A DNA stretch of 64,000 nt, taken from assembly GCF_001613065.1 (NCBI RefSeq), contig NZ_BDBQ01000047.1:92277-156276 (forward strand), written 5' to 3'. This document shows positions 7,386-14,619 of this stretch, piece after piece. The position numbers were made by a program, and so were the translations under genes. The DNA comes from Nocardia miyunensis NBRC 108239 (GTDB taxonomy: Bacteria; Actinomycetota; Actinomycetes; Mycobacteriales; Mycobacteriaceae). Within the stretch, counting starts at the first letter, position 1. Every line of letters starts with the position of its first letter. The notes beneath the pieces are model-generated. The model searched no databases and was not told the DNA's origin. It saw only the letters and a program-made list of their open reading frames with translations.

Positions 7386-8744
7386 ATGACAACAACACTC
7401 CCGCCGAATTCGGGTCGGTCCGAGATGCCGCCGGGGCAACCGCCGGTCCCCGCCGCACCCGTTGCCTCCCCGTGGATCAGTGATGAGGGGCTCCGGATAC
7501 GTGACCGGGTGCGAGAGCTGATCCCGCTCATCCGGTCTCGGGCGCGTGCGGGGGAGGAGATCGCGGCGTTGACTCCCGACGTGCTCGCCGCGATCGACGA
7601 CGCCGGCGTCTTTCGCATGTCCATGCCGGTCGAATGGGGCGGATACGGCCTGGGGGCACGGGATTTGGTCGAGGTGATCAGCGCGCTGAGTGAGGGGGAC
7701 GGCTCTGCCGGGTGGGCCGGTTTCGTGGGGGTGGGCCTGAAGAATCTGCTCGCGATGGATCCGCGGGTGGTCGAGGAGGTGCGCGCCGACGCCGAGGGCT
7801 GGGTCGGGCCGGCAGTCGTGGGCGCTTCGGTGTTCGCGACCAAGGTCGGCATGGCCCGAGCTGTCGATGGCGGGTGGATGGTGAAGGGGCAGTGGGCATT
7901 CGGCAGCTGCTGCAAGCACGCGCAGTGGGCGCTGGTGGGAGTCGAATACGACCCCGGCGAGACCGGGCAGGGCTCCGGACGCGGCATCGTCGCGCTGCGC
8001 CGGGAGCAGTACGAGATTCTCGACGACTGGAACGTCATGGGGCTGTCGGGATCGGCCAGTAACAGCTTGCGCGTGCAGGAGGAGGTGTTCGCCCCGGCGC
8101 ACCGCTTCCTCGACCTGGCCGAATTCCCGCTGCGATTGCAGCAGGTGCGCGACCGGTACACCGGCGCCGGTTTCGCGCAGCGCGGCCTGGCCCTGCTGCT
8201 GTGCGCGACACTCGCGAATATGGCTGTCGCACTGGGGATGTCGCGGGGAGCGCTGAGCTGTTTCGCCGAGCAGGCGGCCAAGCGCAAGCCCTTCACCCTG
8301 CCCTATCCCACGATCGGCGATATGGCGTCGGCTCAGGTCGCGGCCGGCAAGGCGCTCGCGATGATCAACCTCGCCGCCTCGACGATCGAAAGCACGGCCG
8401 ACCAGCTCGACGCGCGGACGGCGCAGGGACTCGATTTCACCCCGGAGGAGGAGTCCGAGATCAGCCTGTCCATCGCGTACGCGGCGAATATGTGCGAAGA
8501 CGCGATCAACCTGCTGCAGAAGACGATCGGCTCGTCCACGATGAGCCTGTCGAACCCGATCCAGCGGTTCGTCCGAGACGTCCGGGTGCTCACCTCGCAC
8601 GGCGCGATCCGCATCGACCCGCTGGCGGAGCAGAACGGGCGCCGCGTCCTGGGCCTGCCCCCTTTCGCGATGTTCGGCAGCGCCGTGCCCGAACGCCGCG
8701 GCTCATCGGACAACTCGCGAGACAAGGAGACCATCCGCGCATGA
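7386..8744 (+). CDS. Flavin-dependent monooxygenase of the acyl-CoA dehydrogenase fold (HsaA/DszC-like)
   Basis: A 452-residue protein with the acyl-CoA dehydrogenase plan: N-terminal helices, beta domain (VDGGWMVKGQWAFGSCCKHAQWALVG; DDWNVMGLSGSASNSLRV) and C-terminal four-helix domain ending NPIQRFVRDVRVLTSHGAIRIDP. The GSG-C/H-A-W pattern and lack of an obvious acyl-CoA dehydrogenase catalytic Glu point to the reduced-flavin monooxygenase branch. These enzymes need a separate flavin reductase. GGAG lies 5-8 bases upstream of the ATG. It is first in an operon with overlapping stops and starts (7386-10587), behind two TetR-type operators. It resembles the proteins at 9259 and 59299. Substrate unknown. 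Confidence 0.82.
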   Translation: MTTTLPPNSGRSEMPPGQPPVPAAPVASPWISDEGLRIRDRVRELIPLIRSRARAGEEIAALTPDVLAAIDDAGVFRMSMPVEWGGYGLGARDLVEVISALSEGDGSAGWAGFVGVGLKNLLAMDPRVVEEVRADAEGWVGPAVVGASVFATKVGMARAVDGGWMVKGQWAFGSCCKHAQWALVGVEYDPGETGQGSGRGIVALRREQYEILDDWNVMGLSGSASNSLRVQEEVFAPAHRFLDLAEFPLRLQQVRDRYTGAGFAQRGLALLLCATLANMAVALGMSRGALSCFAEQAAKRKPFTLPYPTIGDMASAQVAAGKALAMINLAASTIESTADQLDARTAQGLDFTPEEESEISLSIAYAANMCEDAINLLQKTIGSSTMSLSNPIQRFVRDVRVLTSHGAIRIDPLAEQNGRRVLGLPPFAMFGSAVPERRGSSDNSRDKETIRA

Positions 8745-9262
8745 ACGACTTCAGTGTTATCGACGGCGTCGCACAGATTCACGATCCGGCCCTGTACGAG
8801 ACCTGGCTGGACCGTGAGGATTACAAAGCCGCTGTCGCCCAGGCGGATACGCCCGAGCGGACCGCGATCAAGCGTCTGCTGGTCGAGTTCGAGGCGGATC
8901 TCGGGCGCATGGTGCGGGACGACACGGTCCAGGAGAACGTCGTCGATGTGATGAAACGGTATGTGGTGGAGGACTACATCCAGCACGACCCGAACGCGCC
9001 CGGCCACGGACTGGACAATCTCATCGAGCACTTCCGCCGCGTTCCGATCGGCCGCGGCACGCCACCACCGGTGGTGAGCGTCGTGCTGGACGGCGATCTG
9101 GGCACCGTGATGATGAAGATGCCGATGCCGGATCCGGTCAGTCCCGGCGAGACGTACGACTGGTACATGATCACGCTGTTCCGAGTGCGCGACGGCAAGC
9201 TCGCCGAACACTGGAGCACCTTCCAGAAGATGGCCGCCCCGCTGCTGCCGGAGAACTCATGA
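8741..9262 (+). CDS. SnoaL-like / NTF2-fold protein
   Basis: A 173-residue protein. An N-terminal helical part precedes an NTF2-fold half: VVEDYIQHDPNAPGHGLDNL, a beta sheet, then YDWYMITLFRVRDGKLAEHW. This is the pattern of SnoaL-type polyketide-cyclase-like proteins, including the conserved EDYIQHDP and DGKLAEHWD-like motifs. The ATG overlaps the preceding stop by 4 bases and its own stop overlaps the next ATG by 4 bases, so it is tightly coupled to two flavin monooxygenases. It may isomerise or hydrolyse their product; the actual reaction is unknown. Confidence 0.78.
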   Translation: MNDFSVIDGVAQIHDPALYETWLDREDYKAAVAQADTPERTAIKRLLVEFEADLGRMVRDDTVQENVVDVMKRYVVEDYIQHDPNAPGHGLDNLIEHFRRVPIGRGTPPPVVSVVLDGDLGTVMMKMPMPDPVSPGETYDWYMITLFRVRDGKLAEHWSTFQKMAAPLLPENS

Positions 9263-10587
9263 CATCGCCCACGACGAGCAGATTCCCGCAGTCGCCCTAT
9301 CTGAGCGAGGAGGGTCGGCGCATGCGTGATGCGATACGCGCGGCGGCCCCGGGCCTGGCCGCGCGCGCCCGGGCAGGGGAGGAACAGGGCGTGCTCACGC
9401 TCGAGACGGTCTCGGTGCTGCACGAGATCGGGGTGTTCCGGATAACCATTCCGGTGGAGCTGGGCGGATTCGCGCTGGGGGCGCACGACACCATGGAGGT
9501 GGTGCGGGCCCTGGGACGCGTCGACGGGTCGGCCGGGTGGACGGTGATCGTGTCCAGCGCGGTCCGCAGCGCCCTCGTATTCGGGGAACGGGTGCGCGAC
9601 GAGATCTTCGCCGACGTCACGACCTGGGAAGGACCGCTGCTGTTCGGCGCCACCGTCTTCGCGCCCAAGGTCGGTGACGGACGCAAGGTCGACGGCGGCT
9701 GGATGGTGAAAGGCCGGTGGCCGTACGGCAGCGGCAGCAAGATCGCCAAATGGGGCACGGTCGGATTCGAGTACGACGACCCCGACACCGGACAACGCCG
9801 GCGTGCGATGGCGATGCTGACCCGTGATCAGTACACGATCGTGGACGACTGGCACGTCATGGGCATGAGTGCGACCGCGAGCAACACGGTGCAGGCCGAT
9901 GAAGAGGTGTTCGTCCCGGAGTACCGGGTCGTGCACACCGCGGAGGTGCCCGCGCGCACCGATGCCCTGCGCGGCAAGTACCAGGGGCTCGGGTTCATGC
10001 ATTCGGGGATCGGGACCATGGTCGCCACGACGGTGGCGTTCGCGGCGCTGGCTCTGGGGATGACCGAGGGCGCTCTGGAGGCCTTCGTGACGCAGGCCAA
10101 GAAGCGGGCGCCGTTCAATCTGCCGTATCCGACCATGGCCGACATGGCTTCGACCCAGGTCGTGGCCGGTAAGGCCAGGGCAGTGGTCAACACGGCGGCG
10201 GCGGTGATCGAGCGGCAGGCCGACGAGATCGACCGGCGGGCGCTGGCGGGTGAGGACATTCACCCGTGGGAGGAACCGGAGATCACGATGGACCTGGTTC
10301 ACCAGATCCACCAGTGTCTGCAGGTCATCGACGGGCTGCAGCTGGCGCTGGGTTCCTCGACCGTCGGTCTGTCCAACCCGCTCCAGCGGTTCGTGCGCGA
10401 CGTGCATGTGCTGGCGACTCATGGCGCGTTCCGGATCGACCCGATGGCCGAGATCAACGGCCGGGACATCTTCGGGCTCGAACCGCTGCCTGTGATCGCC
10501 GCACTCAGCTCACCACCCCCCGCGAAGACACCCGCGCACCCGGCCCCCAACGGCATCCCGGCGGTCTCGGTACCCCGCTCCGTGTGA
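9259..10587 (+). CDS. Second flavin-dependent monooxygenase of the acyl-CoA dehydrogenase fold
   Basis: A 442-residue paralogue of the 7386-8744 product, sharing the motifs VDGGWMVKGRWPYGSGSKIAKW, DDWHVMGMSATASNTVQ, PFNLPYPTMADMASTQV and NPLQRFVRDVHVLATHGAFR. The start overlaps the SnoaL-like stop (ATGA). Two related monooxygenases in one operon could be sequential enzymes or a two-subunit enzyme. The C-terminus is extended and proline-rich. The MFS gene follows after 69 bp and is probably in the same transcript. A family flavin reductase is not inside this operon; the nearest are at 2528-3133 and 14081-14593. Confidence 0.82.
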   Translation: MTSPTTSRFPQSPYLSEEGRRMRDAIRAAAPGLAARARAGEEQGVLTLETVSVLHEIGVFRITIPVELGGFALGAHDTMEVVRALGRVDGSAGWTVIVSSAVRSALVFGERVRDEIFADVTTWEGPLLFGATVFAPKVGDGRKVDGGWMVKGRWPYGSGSKIAKWGTVGFEYDDPDTGQRRRAMAMLTRDQYTIVDDWHVMGMSATASNTVQADEEVFVPEYRVVHTAEVPARTDALRGKYQGLGFMHSGIGTMVATTVAFAALALGMTEGALEAFVTQAKKRAPFNLPYPTMADMASTQVVAGKARAVVNTAAAVIERQADEIDRRALAGEDIHPWEEPEITMDLVHQIHQCLQVIDGLQLALGSSTVGLSNPLQRFVRDVHVLATHGAFRIDPMAEINGRDIFGLEPLPVIAALSSPPPAKTPAHPAPNGIPAVSVPRSV

Positions 10588-10656
10588 ACTGACTCTCCAC
10601 TGAATATCGCGTCGCGCCAACGGATTTGGCGACGCATCCGTCTCGAAGGATTTCCT

Positions 10657-12090
10657 ATGACCAATTCCGTGCCGGCGACCGCCATGGTCCCGCCGACGCC
10701 CGAGGCGGGCTGGCGGTCCTACCTCGTAGATCTCTGGCAGGCGCCACCGCGCGCCAAAGCGGCACTGGCCGGGTGTCTGCTGCTCATGGTGGTGAGTCCC
10801 TCCGGCCTCTCGGCGATGACGACGTTCATCGTCCCGGCGTACGCCAGGGCCACCAGGGTTTCGGTATCTGACGGTCTGCTCGTATTCGTCACTCTCCCAC
10901 TGCTTGTCGGACCGGTCGTGCTGCCTTTCGCCGGCCGCTGGGTGGATCGGCTGGGCGCACGCCGGGTCGCGATTCCCTCCGCGGTCCTGTACGTGGGGGT
11001 CACGGCCCTGGTTCCGGTCTGCGGGTCCAGCGTGCCGATGCTGGCGGTCGTGTTGATCCTGGCGGCCGTGTGCGGGTTCATGACGACTCTCGCAGTGGTG
11101 TTCAAGGTGGTCTCGACCTGGTTGCCGCAGCACAAGGGCATCGGATTCGCCCTCATCGGGGCTGTTTCGAGTCTCGCGTCGGCGGTGTTGTCACCGTTGT
11201 TCCAGTGGCTGATCAACGGTGATGTCGCGGTCCCCGAACCGGCGGCGGGTGGCAGCGCCCCGGGGGCGGGAGGCGCGGCGGCATTGGCCCCGGCACCGTC
11301 GGTGGGGGCGAATGTGTTCACGGGCCTGGGGTGGGGTGGCACCTATCTCCTCGTGGCCGTGGCGATCGCGGTCATAGCGATCCCGACCGCGATCTTCCTG
11401 ATCTCGGAGCCGAAGATTCCGCACTCGACGAATGACGAACAAGCACCGCGCCGGCCGGGTCCACCGGATATTCCGGCCGGTCTTCCGGGGATCCCGCTGC
11501 GCAAGGCGCTGCCGACGCGCGCCTGGATCTTCATCGCGATCTTCCTCGCGTTCGCGTCGACCGGCCCGATGGCCGTGCGGCAGAACGCGGTCGGCTTCTT
11601 CGGCGAGCGCGGATTCTCGGCGGCGACGGTTTCGGTGTCGCTGTCCGCGCTGTTCATCGCCTCGATCGTCGGGCTTCTGCTCGGCGGGGTGATCCTGGAC
11701 CGGACCGACCGGCCCTTGGTGGTCGCCCCGATCCTGGCGGCGGTACCGGCGGGGCTCGTGATCGCGTTGACGAATCATGGTTCGACGCCGCTGCTGTTCC
11801 TGTCGATGATCTTTCTCGGCTTCGCCACCGGTGCGGAGTCGGCCCTGGGGCCCTACCTCATCGCACGGTACTTCGGCCTCGTCTCGTTCGCGCAGTTGCA
11901 GGGATTGACGCTGGCGATCTCCACCCTGTCGCTCGGCCTGGCGCCGTTCCTGGTCAGCGCGGTGCAGGCGGCGACGGGGAGTTACGCGGGACCGGTACTC
12001 ACCATCACCGCGCTGACCGCGATCGCCGTCGTCCTGGCCGCCCTACTACCGAAGTTCCCGCCGCAATGGAAGACCTTCAGCGACAACTGA
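10657..12090 (+). CDS. MFS transporter
   Basis: A 477-residue major facilitator with about 12 hydrophobic segments. The cytoplasmic loop after TM2 reads GRWVDRLGARRVAIPS, a GxxxDRxGxRR-type signature, repeated in the second half as DRTDRPLV. A Pro/Gly/Ala-rich insertion lies near residues 190-215. AAGGA lies 7 bases upstream of the ATG. It resembles the MFS protein at 57676-59067 (RYFGL, FAQ, QGLT near TM10). Its position after the monooxygenases suggests uptake of their substrate or export of the product. Direction and ligand cannot be read. Confidence 0.85.
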   Translation: MTNSVPATAMVPPTPEAGWRSYLVDLWQAPPRAKAALAGCLLLMVVSPSGLSAMTTFIVPAYARATRVSVSDGLLVFVTLPLLVGPVVLPFAGRWVDRLGARRVAIPSAVLYVGVTALVPVCGSSVPMLAVVLILAAVCGFMTTLAVVFKVVSTWLPQHKGIGFALIGAVSSLASAVLSPLFQWLINGDVAVPEPAAGGSAPGAGGAAALAPAPSVGANVFTGLGWGGTYLLVAVAIAVIAIPTAIFLISEPKIPHSTNDEQAPRRPGPPDIPAGLPGIPLRKALPTRAWIFIAIFLAFASTGPMAVRQNAVGFFGERGFSAATVSVSLSALFIASIVGLLLGGVILDRTDRPLVVAPILAAVPAGLVIALTNHGSTPLLFLSMIFLGFATGAESALGPYLIARYFGLVSFAQLQGLTLAISTLSLGLAPFLVSAVQAATGSYAGPVLTITALTAIAVVLAALLPKFPPQWKTFSDN

Positions 12091-12101
12091 ATTGAAGCCG
12101 C

Positions 12102-12131
12102 AAGGCCGCCCCGATCCATCGGGGCGGCCTT
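12102..12131. terminator. Bidirectional stem-loop terminator
   Basis: Perfect 13-bp stem (AAGGCCGCCCCGA at 12102-12114, complement 12119-12131) with a TCCA loop, between the convergent MFS and TetR genes. Confidence 0.8.
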
Positions 12132-12160
12132 CGGTTGTGTCACCGCGAGGCTCCGTGCCG

Positions 12161-12904
12161 TCACGGAAGCTGTTCCGGTGACGCCCCGATCGGCGTGGAC
12201 GTCTCGCGCGGTACCCACGAGAAGACGACCCCGGCGCCGGAAGGGGCGTTGGGCAGGTCTCCGGCTTCCTTGTTGCGCAGCGCGCGCAGGAACACGGCTG
12301 TGGTCCAACGAGCCTGTGCCTCGAGAAACGCGGGGTCGTGTTCGCCGCCCACGGCGAGCAGTGCGTCCATCTGGAGACCCGCTACCGCCATCTGAATGAA
12401 CAGCCCCGCGTATACTTCGGCGTCCGGCAGGGCATAGCCGTGCCGATTCGCGTCCTCGCACAGTGTCGCGGTCACCAGGTCGACGACGTGCGGTGCACCG
12501 AGGGAGCGAATGGCCTCGGTGAGTTCCGGGCGTCGAACCGACTCGGCGATCATGATTCGGAGGAAGGCCAGGAACTGGGCGCCGCTCGTCGCCTTCAGCA
12601 CCTCGAGCAGGATATGCGCGAGCCGTTCCTCGGTGTCGTCGGCGGGGTCGAGCATGGCCCGGTCGAGGTCCAGATCCAAAGCGGCGCCGCCACGTTCGGT
12701 CACGGCGTGGAAGAGCTTCACCTTGTCGCCGAAGTGTGCGTAGACGGTCGACTTGGAGACGCCGGCGCGGGCTGCCACCGCGTCCATCGAGGTCTGGTCG
12801 AAGCCGCCGGCCAGAAAGAGTTCCACCGCCGCGTCGAGTACCTTCTCGTGTTTGCTGCGGGGTGCGGGCCGCTCGGATTGCGCCTGCTCGGTTGTCTCGG
12901 TCAT
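12161..12904 (-). CDS. TetR family regulator, proposed repressor of the 7386-12090 operon
   Basis: A 247-residue regulator. Its TetR DNA-binding domain reads AAVELFLAGGFDQTSMDAVA then ARAGVSKSTVYAHFGDKVKL. The C-terminal half resembles TetR_C members of the AcrR/RutR type. Start 12904 has GGAGG six bases upstream, better than ATG 12964. Its own upstream region (12967-12989) carries a 23-bp element that recurs twice in front of the monooxygenase operon 5 kb away, which supports autorepression plus control of that operon. It is convergent with the MFS gene across a strong terminator. Confidence 0.88.
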   Translation of the reverse strand: MTETTEQAQSERPAPRSKHEKVLDAAVELFLAGGFDQTSMDAVAARAGVSKSTVYAHFGDKVKLFHAVTERGGAALDLDLDRAMLDPADDTEERLAHILLEVLKATSGAQFLAFLRIMIAESVRRPELTEAIRSLGAPHVVDLVTATLCEDANRHGYALPDAEVYAGLFIQMAVAGLQMDALLAVGGEHDPAFLEAQARWTTAVFLRALRNKEAGDLPNAPSGAGVVFSWVPRETSTPIGASPEQLP

Positions 12905-12966
12905 CTCACCCTCCGTCACAGCCCCTACTCCCGCCCGTCGACCGCGAATCGAATCGTCCTTCATCG

Positions 12967-12989
12967 CAACTATACTGGACCGTGTAGTT
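12967..12989 (-). promoter_or_regulatory. Third copy of the 23-bp TetR operator
   Basis: On the minus strand this reads AACTACACGGTCCAGTATAG followed by TTG. It matches the site at 7289-7311 at 20 of 23 positions and lies about 63 bases upstream of the TetR start, as expected for autoregulation. Confidence 0.65.
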
Positions 12990-13069
12990 TACCTACAGCC
13001 TAGTGGTCGCCGACCCGCAGAGGTAACCGGGTGTGGCGACTGTCGAGCGCCTCGGTGGAGTCCACGATC

Positions 13070-13426
13070 CTAGGAGACCGCGATCGCGGTGACGACATGC
13101 ACTACGCAGGCGAACAAGGGCCCGGCGACCATGACCGGCTCTCTGCGCTGAGCGCCGAGCGCGGCGTCTCCGGCCTGGGCGATCGCGGCGACCACGAGAA
13201 CGAGAGCGCTCAGGATGCCATGCGGGAAGAACGGCGCCGAACCCGCGAGGAGTCCCAGCGGGATCGCTCTGGCCGCATACATCCGCGCGTAGAAGCGTTC
13301 TCCCGCAGTGGGTTTCGCTTCGTGAATCAGGGCCGACGGACGCAGGGCTGCTACCACGGCGAATCCGATGCTGATCAGCGAGACCACGCCGTTGAGCACG
13401 GTCAGAACGATCATCCCGGCGCTCAT
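13070..13426 (-). CDS. Small four-helix membrane protein (DUF4267-like)
   Basis: A 118-residue protein with four hydrophobic segments (MIVLTVLNGVVSLISIGFAV; AIPLGLLAGSAPFF; ILSALVLVVAAIAQAGDAAL; VAGPLFACVVHVVTAIAVS) and the central motif FYARMYAARAIPLG. This layout resembles DUF4267/DoxX-like membrane proteins of unknown function. AGGAGGAGC directly precedes ATG 13426. The lipoprotein gene lies 46 bp upstream on the same strand, so the two may be co-transcribed. The family label is tentative. Confidence 0.65.
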   Translation of the reverse strand: MSAGMIVLTVLNGVVSLISIGFAVVAALRPSALIHEAKPTAGERFYARMYAARAIPLGLLAGSAPFFPHGILSALVLVVAAIAQAGDAALGAQRREPVMVAGPLFACVVHVVTAIAVS

Positions 13427-13472
13427 GCTCCTCCTGAGTGTTGTCGGGGCAGCGGCATCTGGGTTCAGTGTC

Positions 13473-13922
13473 TCATTTGCCGAAGCCGACCAGGTCGTCG
13501 GCGAGGTTGCCGACCTTCAGGGCTTGGAGTGCCTGTTGGCGGGTGTCGGGGCAGGTCTGGGTGGTGACGCGGTCCACGAGGGCGCGGTCCGTGAGCACCT
13601 TCGTGTTGAGCCCGCCGCTGCGGGCCGCCCAGTCGTGTACGACGAGGTTGAAGTCCGCTCGAGCGGTCGTGGAGGTGTCGGTGCGCCAGTCGTCGATTTT
13701 CGGAGAGATCATGTCGCACAACTGCTTTGCCGTTTCCGGGGTGATCTGATCCGGGTGGGGGATTTCCGAGGTCTCGGACGGCGAGGTGAAGGTGATGGTG
13801 ACTTGCGGGGGTGGGGTCGGCGAAGTGGAGGTGGGGCTCAAACCGCTTGCGCTGCAACCGGTCACCGCGGCGAGGGCTGCCAGCGTTGCGGTGAGGACGG
13901 TCACCGCTCGGATCGGACGCAT
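13473..13922 (-). CDS. Putative lipoprotein
   Basis: A 149-residue protein with a lipoprotein signal peptide (MRPIRAVTVLTATLAALAAV then TGC lipobox). The mature N-terminal Cys is followed by a Ser/Thr/Pro linker and a small domain with two Cys residues (QLCDMISP, TQTCPDTR). The start at 13922 is set by AGGAG six bases upstream; the frame runs on to 13985 without a site. The mature layout is reminiscent of mycobacterial/nocardial DUF3558-type lipoproteins, but this is not certain. It would be anchored to the outer face of the plasma membrane. Function unknown. Confidence 0.7.
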   Translation of the reverse strand: MRPIRAVTVLTATLAALAAVTGCSASGLSPTSTSPTPPPQVTITFTSPSETSEIPHPDQITPETAKQLCDMISPKIDDWRTDTSTTARADFNLVVHDWAARSGGLNTKVLTDRALVDRVTTQTCPDTRQQALQALKVGNLADDLVGFGK

Positions 13923-14018
13923 ATTCACTCCTGACGGCCGGGATTGATCCAGTTGCGTTGCGATACCCGGCTTTTGGCGAATCAATCGGGAATCCGGCCT
14001 TTTCGAGCGAACAGCGGG

Positions 14019-14054
14019 CAGCCGTGCCGATCCTCTCGGACCGGCACGGCTGCG
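14019..14054. terminator. Stem-loop terminator after the flavin reductase gene
   Basis: A 12-bp perfect stem (GCAGCCGTGCCG at 14019-14030, complement 14043-14054) just downstream of the minus-strand flavin reductase stop and upstream of the lipoprotein gene. Confidence 0.65.
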
Positions 14055-14080
14055 GACGGAAGGGCGCTATGTCGACGTGT

Positions 14081-14593
14081 TCATGCCGGGTGACCAGGTG
14101 AGAGGTCGGCGACGTCGCTGTATCGCGAGGCGGTGACCGCGCGGTGCGGCGCGCTGGCCGCGCTGAGCCCGAGCAGGATTCCCACATGGTCGCCGAAGTC
14201 GTGGTGCTGCAGGATCGGGCCGGTGAACCATGCCGCGGCAGCGGTCAGGATCGGCAGGCCGTGCGGCCCGGTGCGCCAGTCGCAGTGTGCGAATTTGTCG
14301 ATGGCGGAACCGGTTTCGGAACCGAACAGCGCCGCCAGGGCCGCATTGTCCCGGCCCGGCAGATGCACCGCCAGATACTCGGCCCGCTGCGCCACGGCAT
14401 AGGTGTGGTTGCTCCGGGACAGCCCGACGAGGAACCTGCGGGGCTCGATGGACACTTGGCCGGCGAAACCGACCAGACAACCCGCCTTGTCCTGCCCCGA
14501 CGCGGTCGTCACGATGATCACCGGGTAATCGGCCGTCGCGATGATCGCGTCGAAGGCCGCCTCGTCGTGCACATCGCGCTGCTCCACAGGCAT
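14081..14593 (-). CDS. Flavin reductase family protein (DIM6/NTAB-like)
   Basis: A 170-residue split-barrel flavin-binding protein with the family pattern YPVIIVTTASGQDKAGCLVGF, then VSIEPRRFLVGLSRSNHTY and LAVHLPGRDN. Such proteins reduce FMN or FAD with NAD(P)H to feed two-component monooxygenases. The gene begins 26 bp after the catalase stop on the same strand, so the two are probably co-transcribed: a reduced-flavin producer and a remover of the H2O2 it can generate. It could also serve the acyl-CoA-dehydrogenase-fold monooxygenases at 7.4-10.6 kb. Confidence 0.8.
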   Translation of the reverse strand: MPVEQRDVHDEAAFDAIIATADYPVIIVTTASGQDKAGCLVGFAGQVSIEPRRFLVGLSRSNHTYAVAQRAEYLAVHLPGRDNAALAALFGSETGSAIDKFAHCDWRTGPHGLPILTAAAAWFTGPILQHHDFGDHVGILLGLSAASAPHRAVTASRYSDVADLSPGHPA

Positions 14594-14619
14594 CCTCCCC
14601 GCCCCGGAGGGCGAACGGG

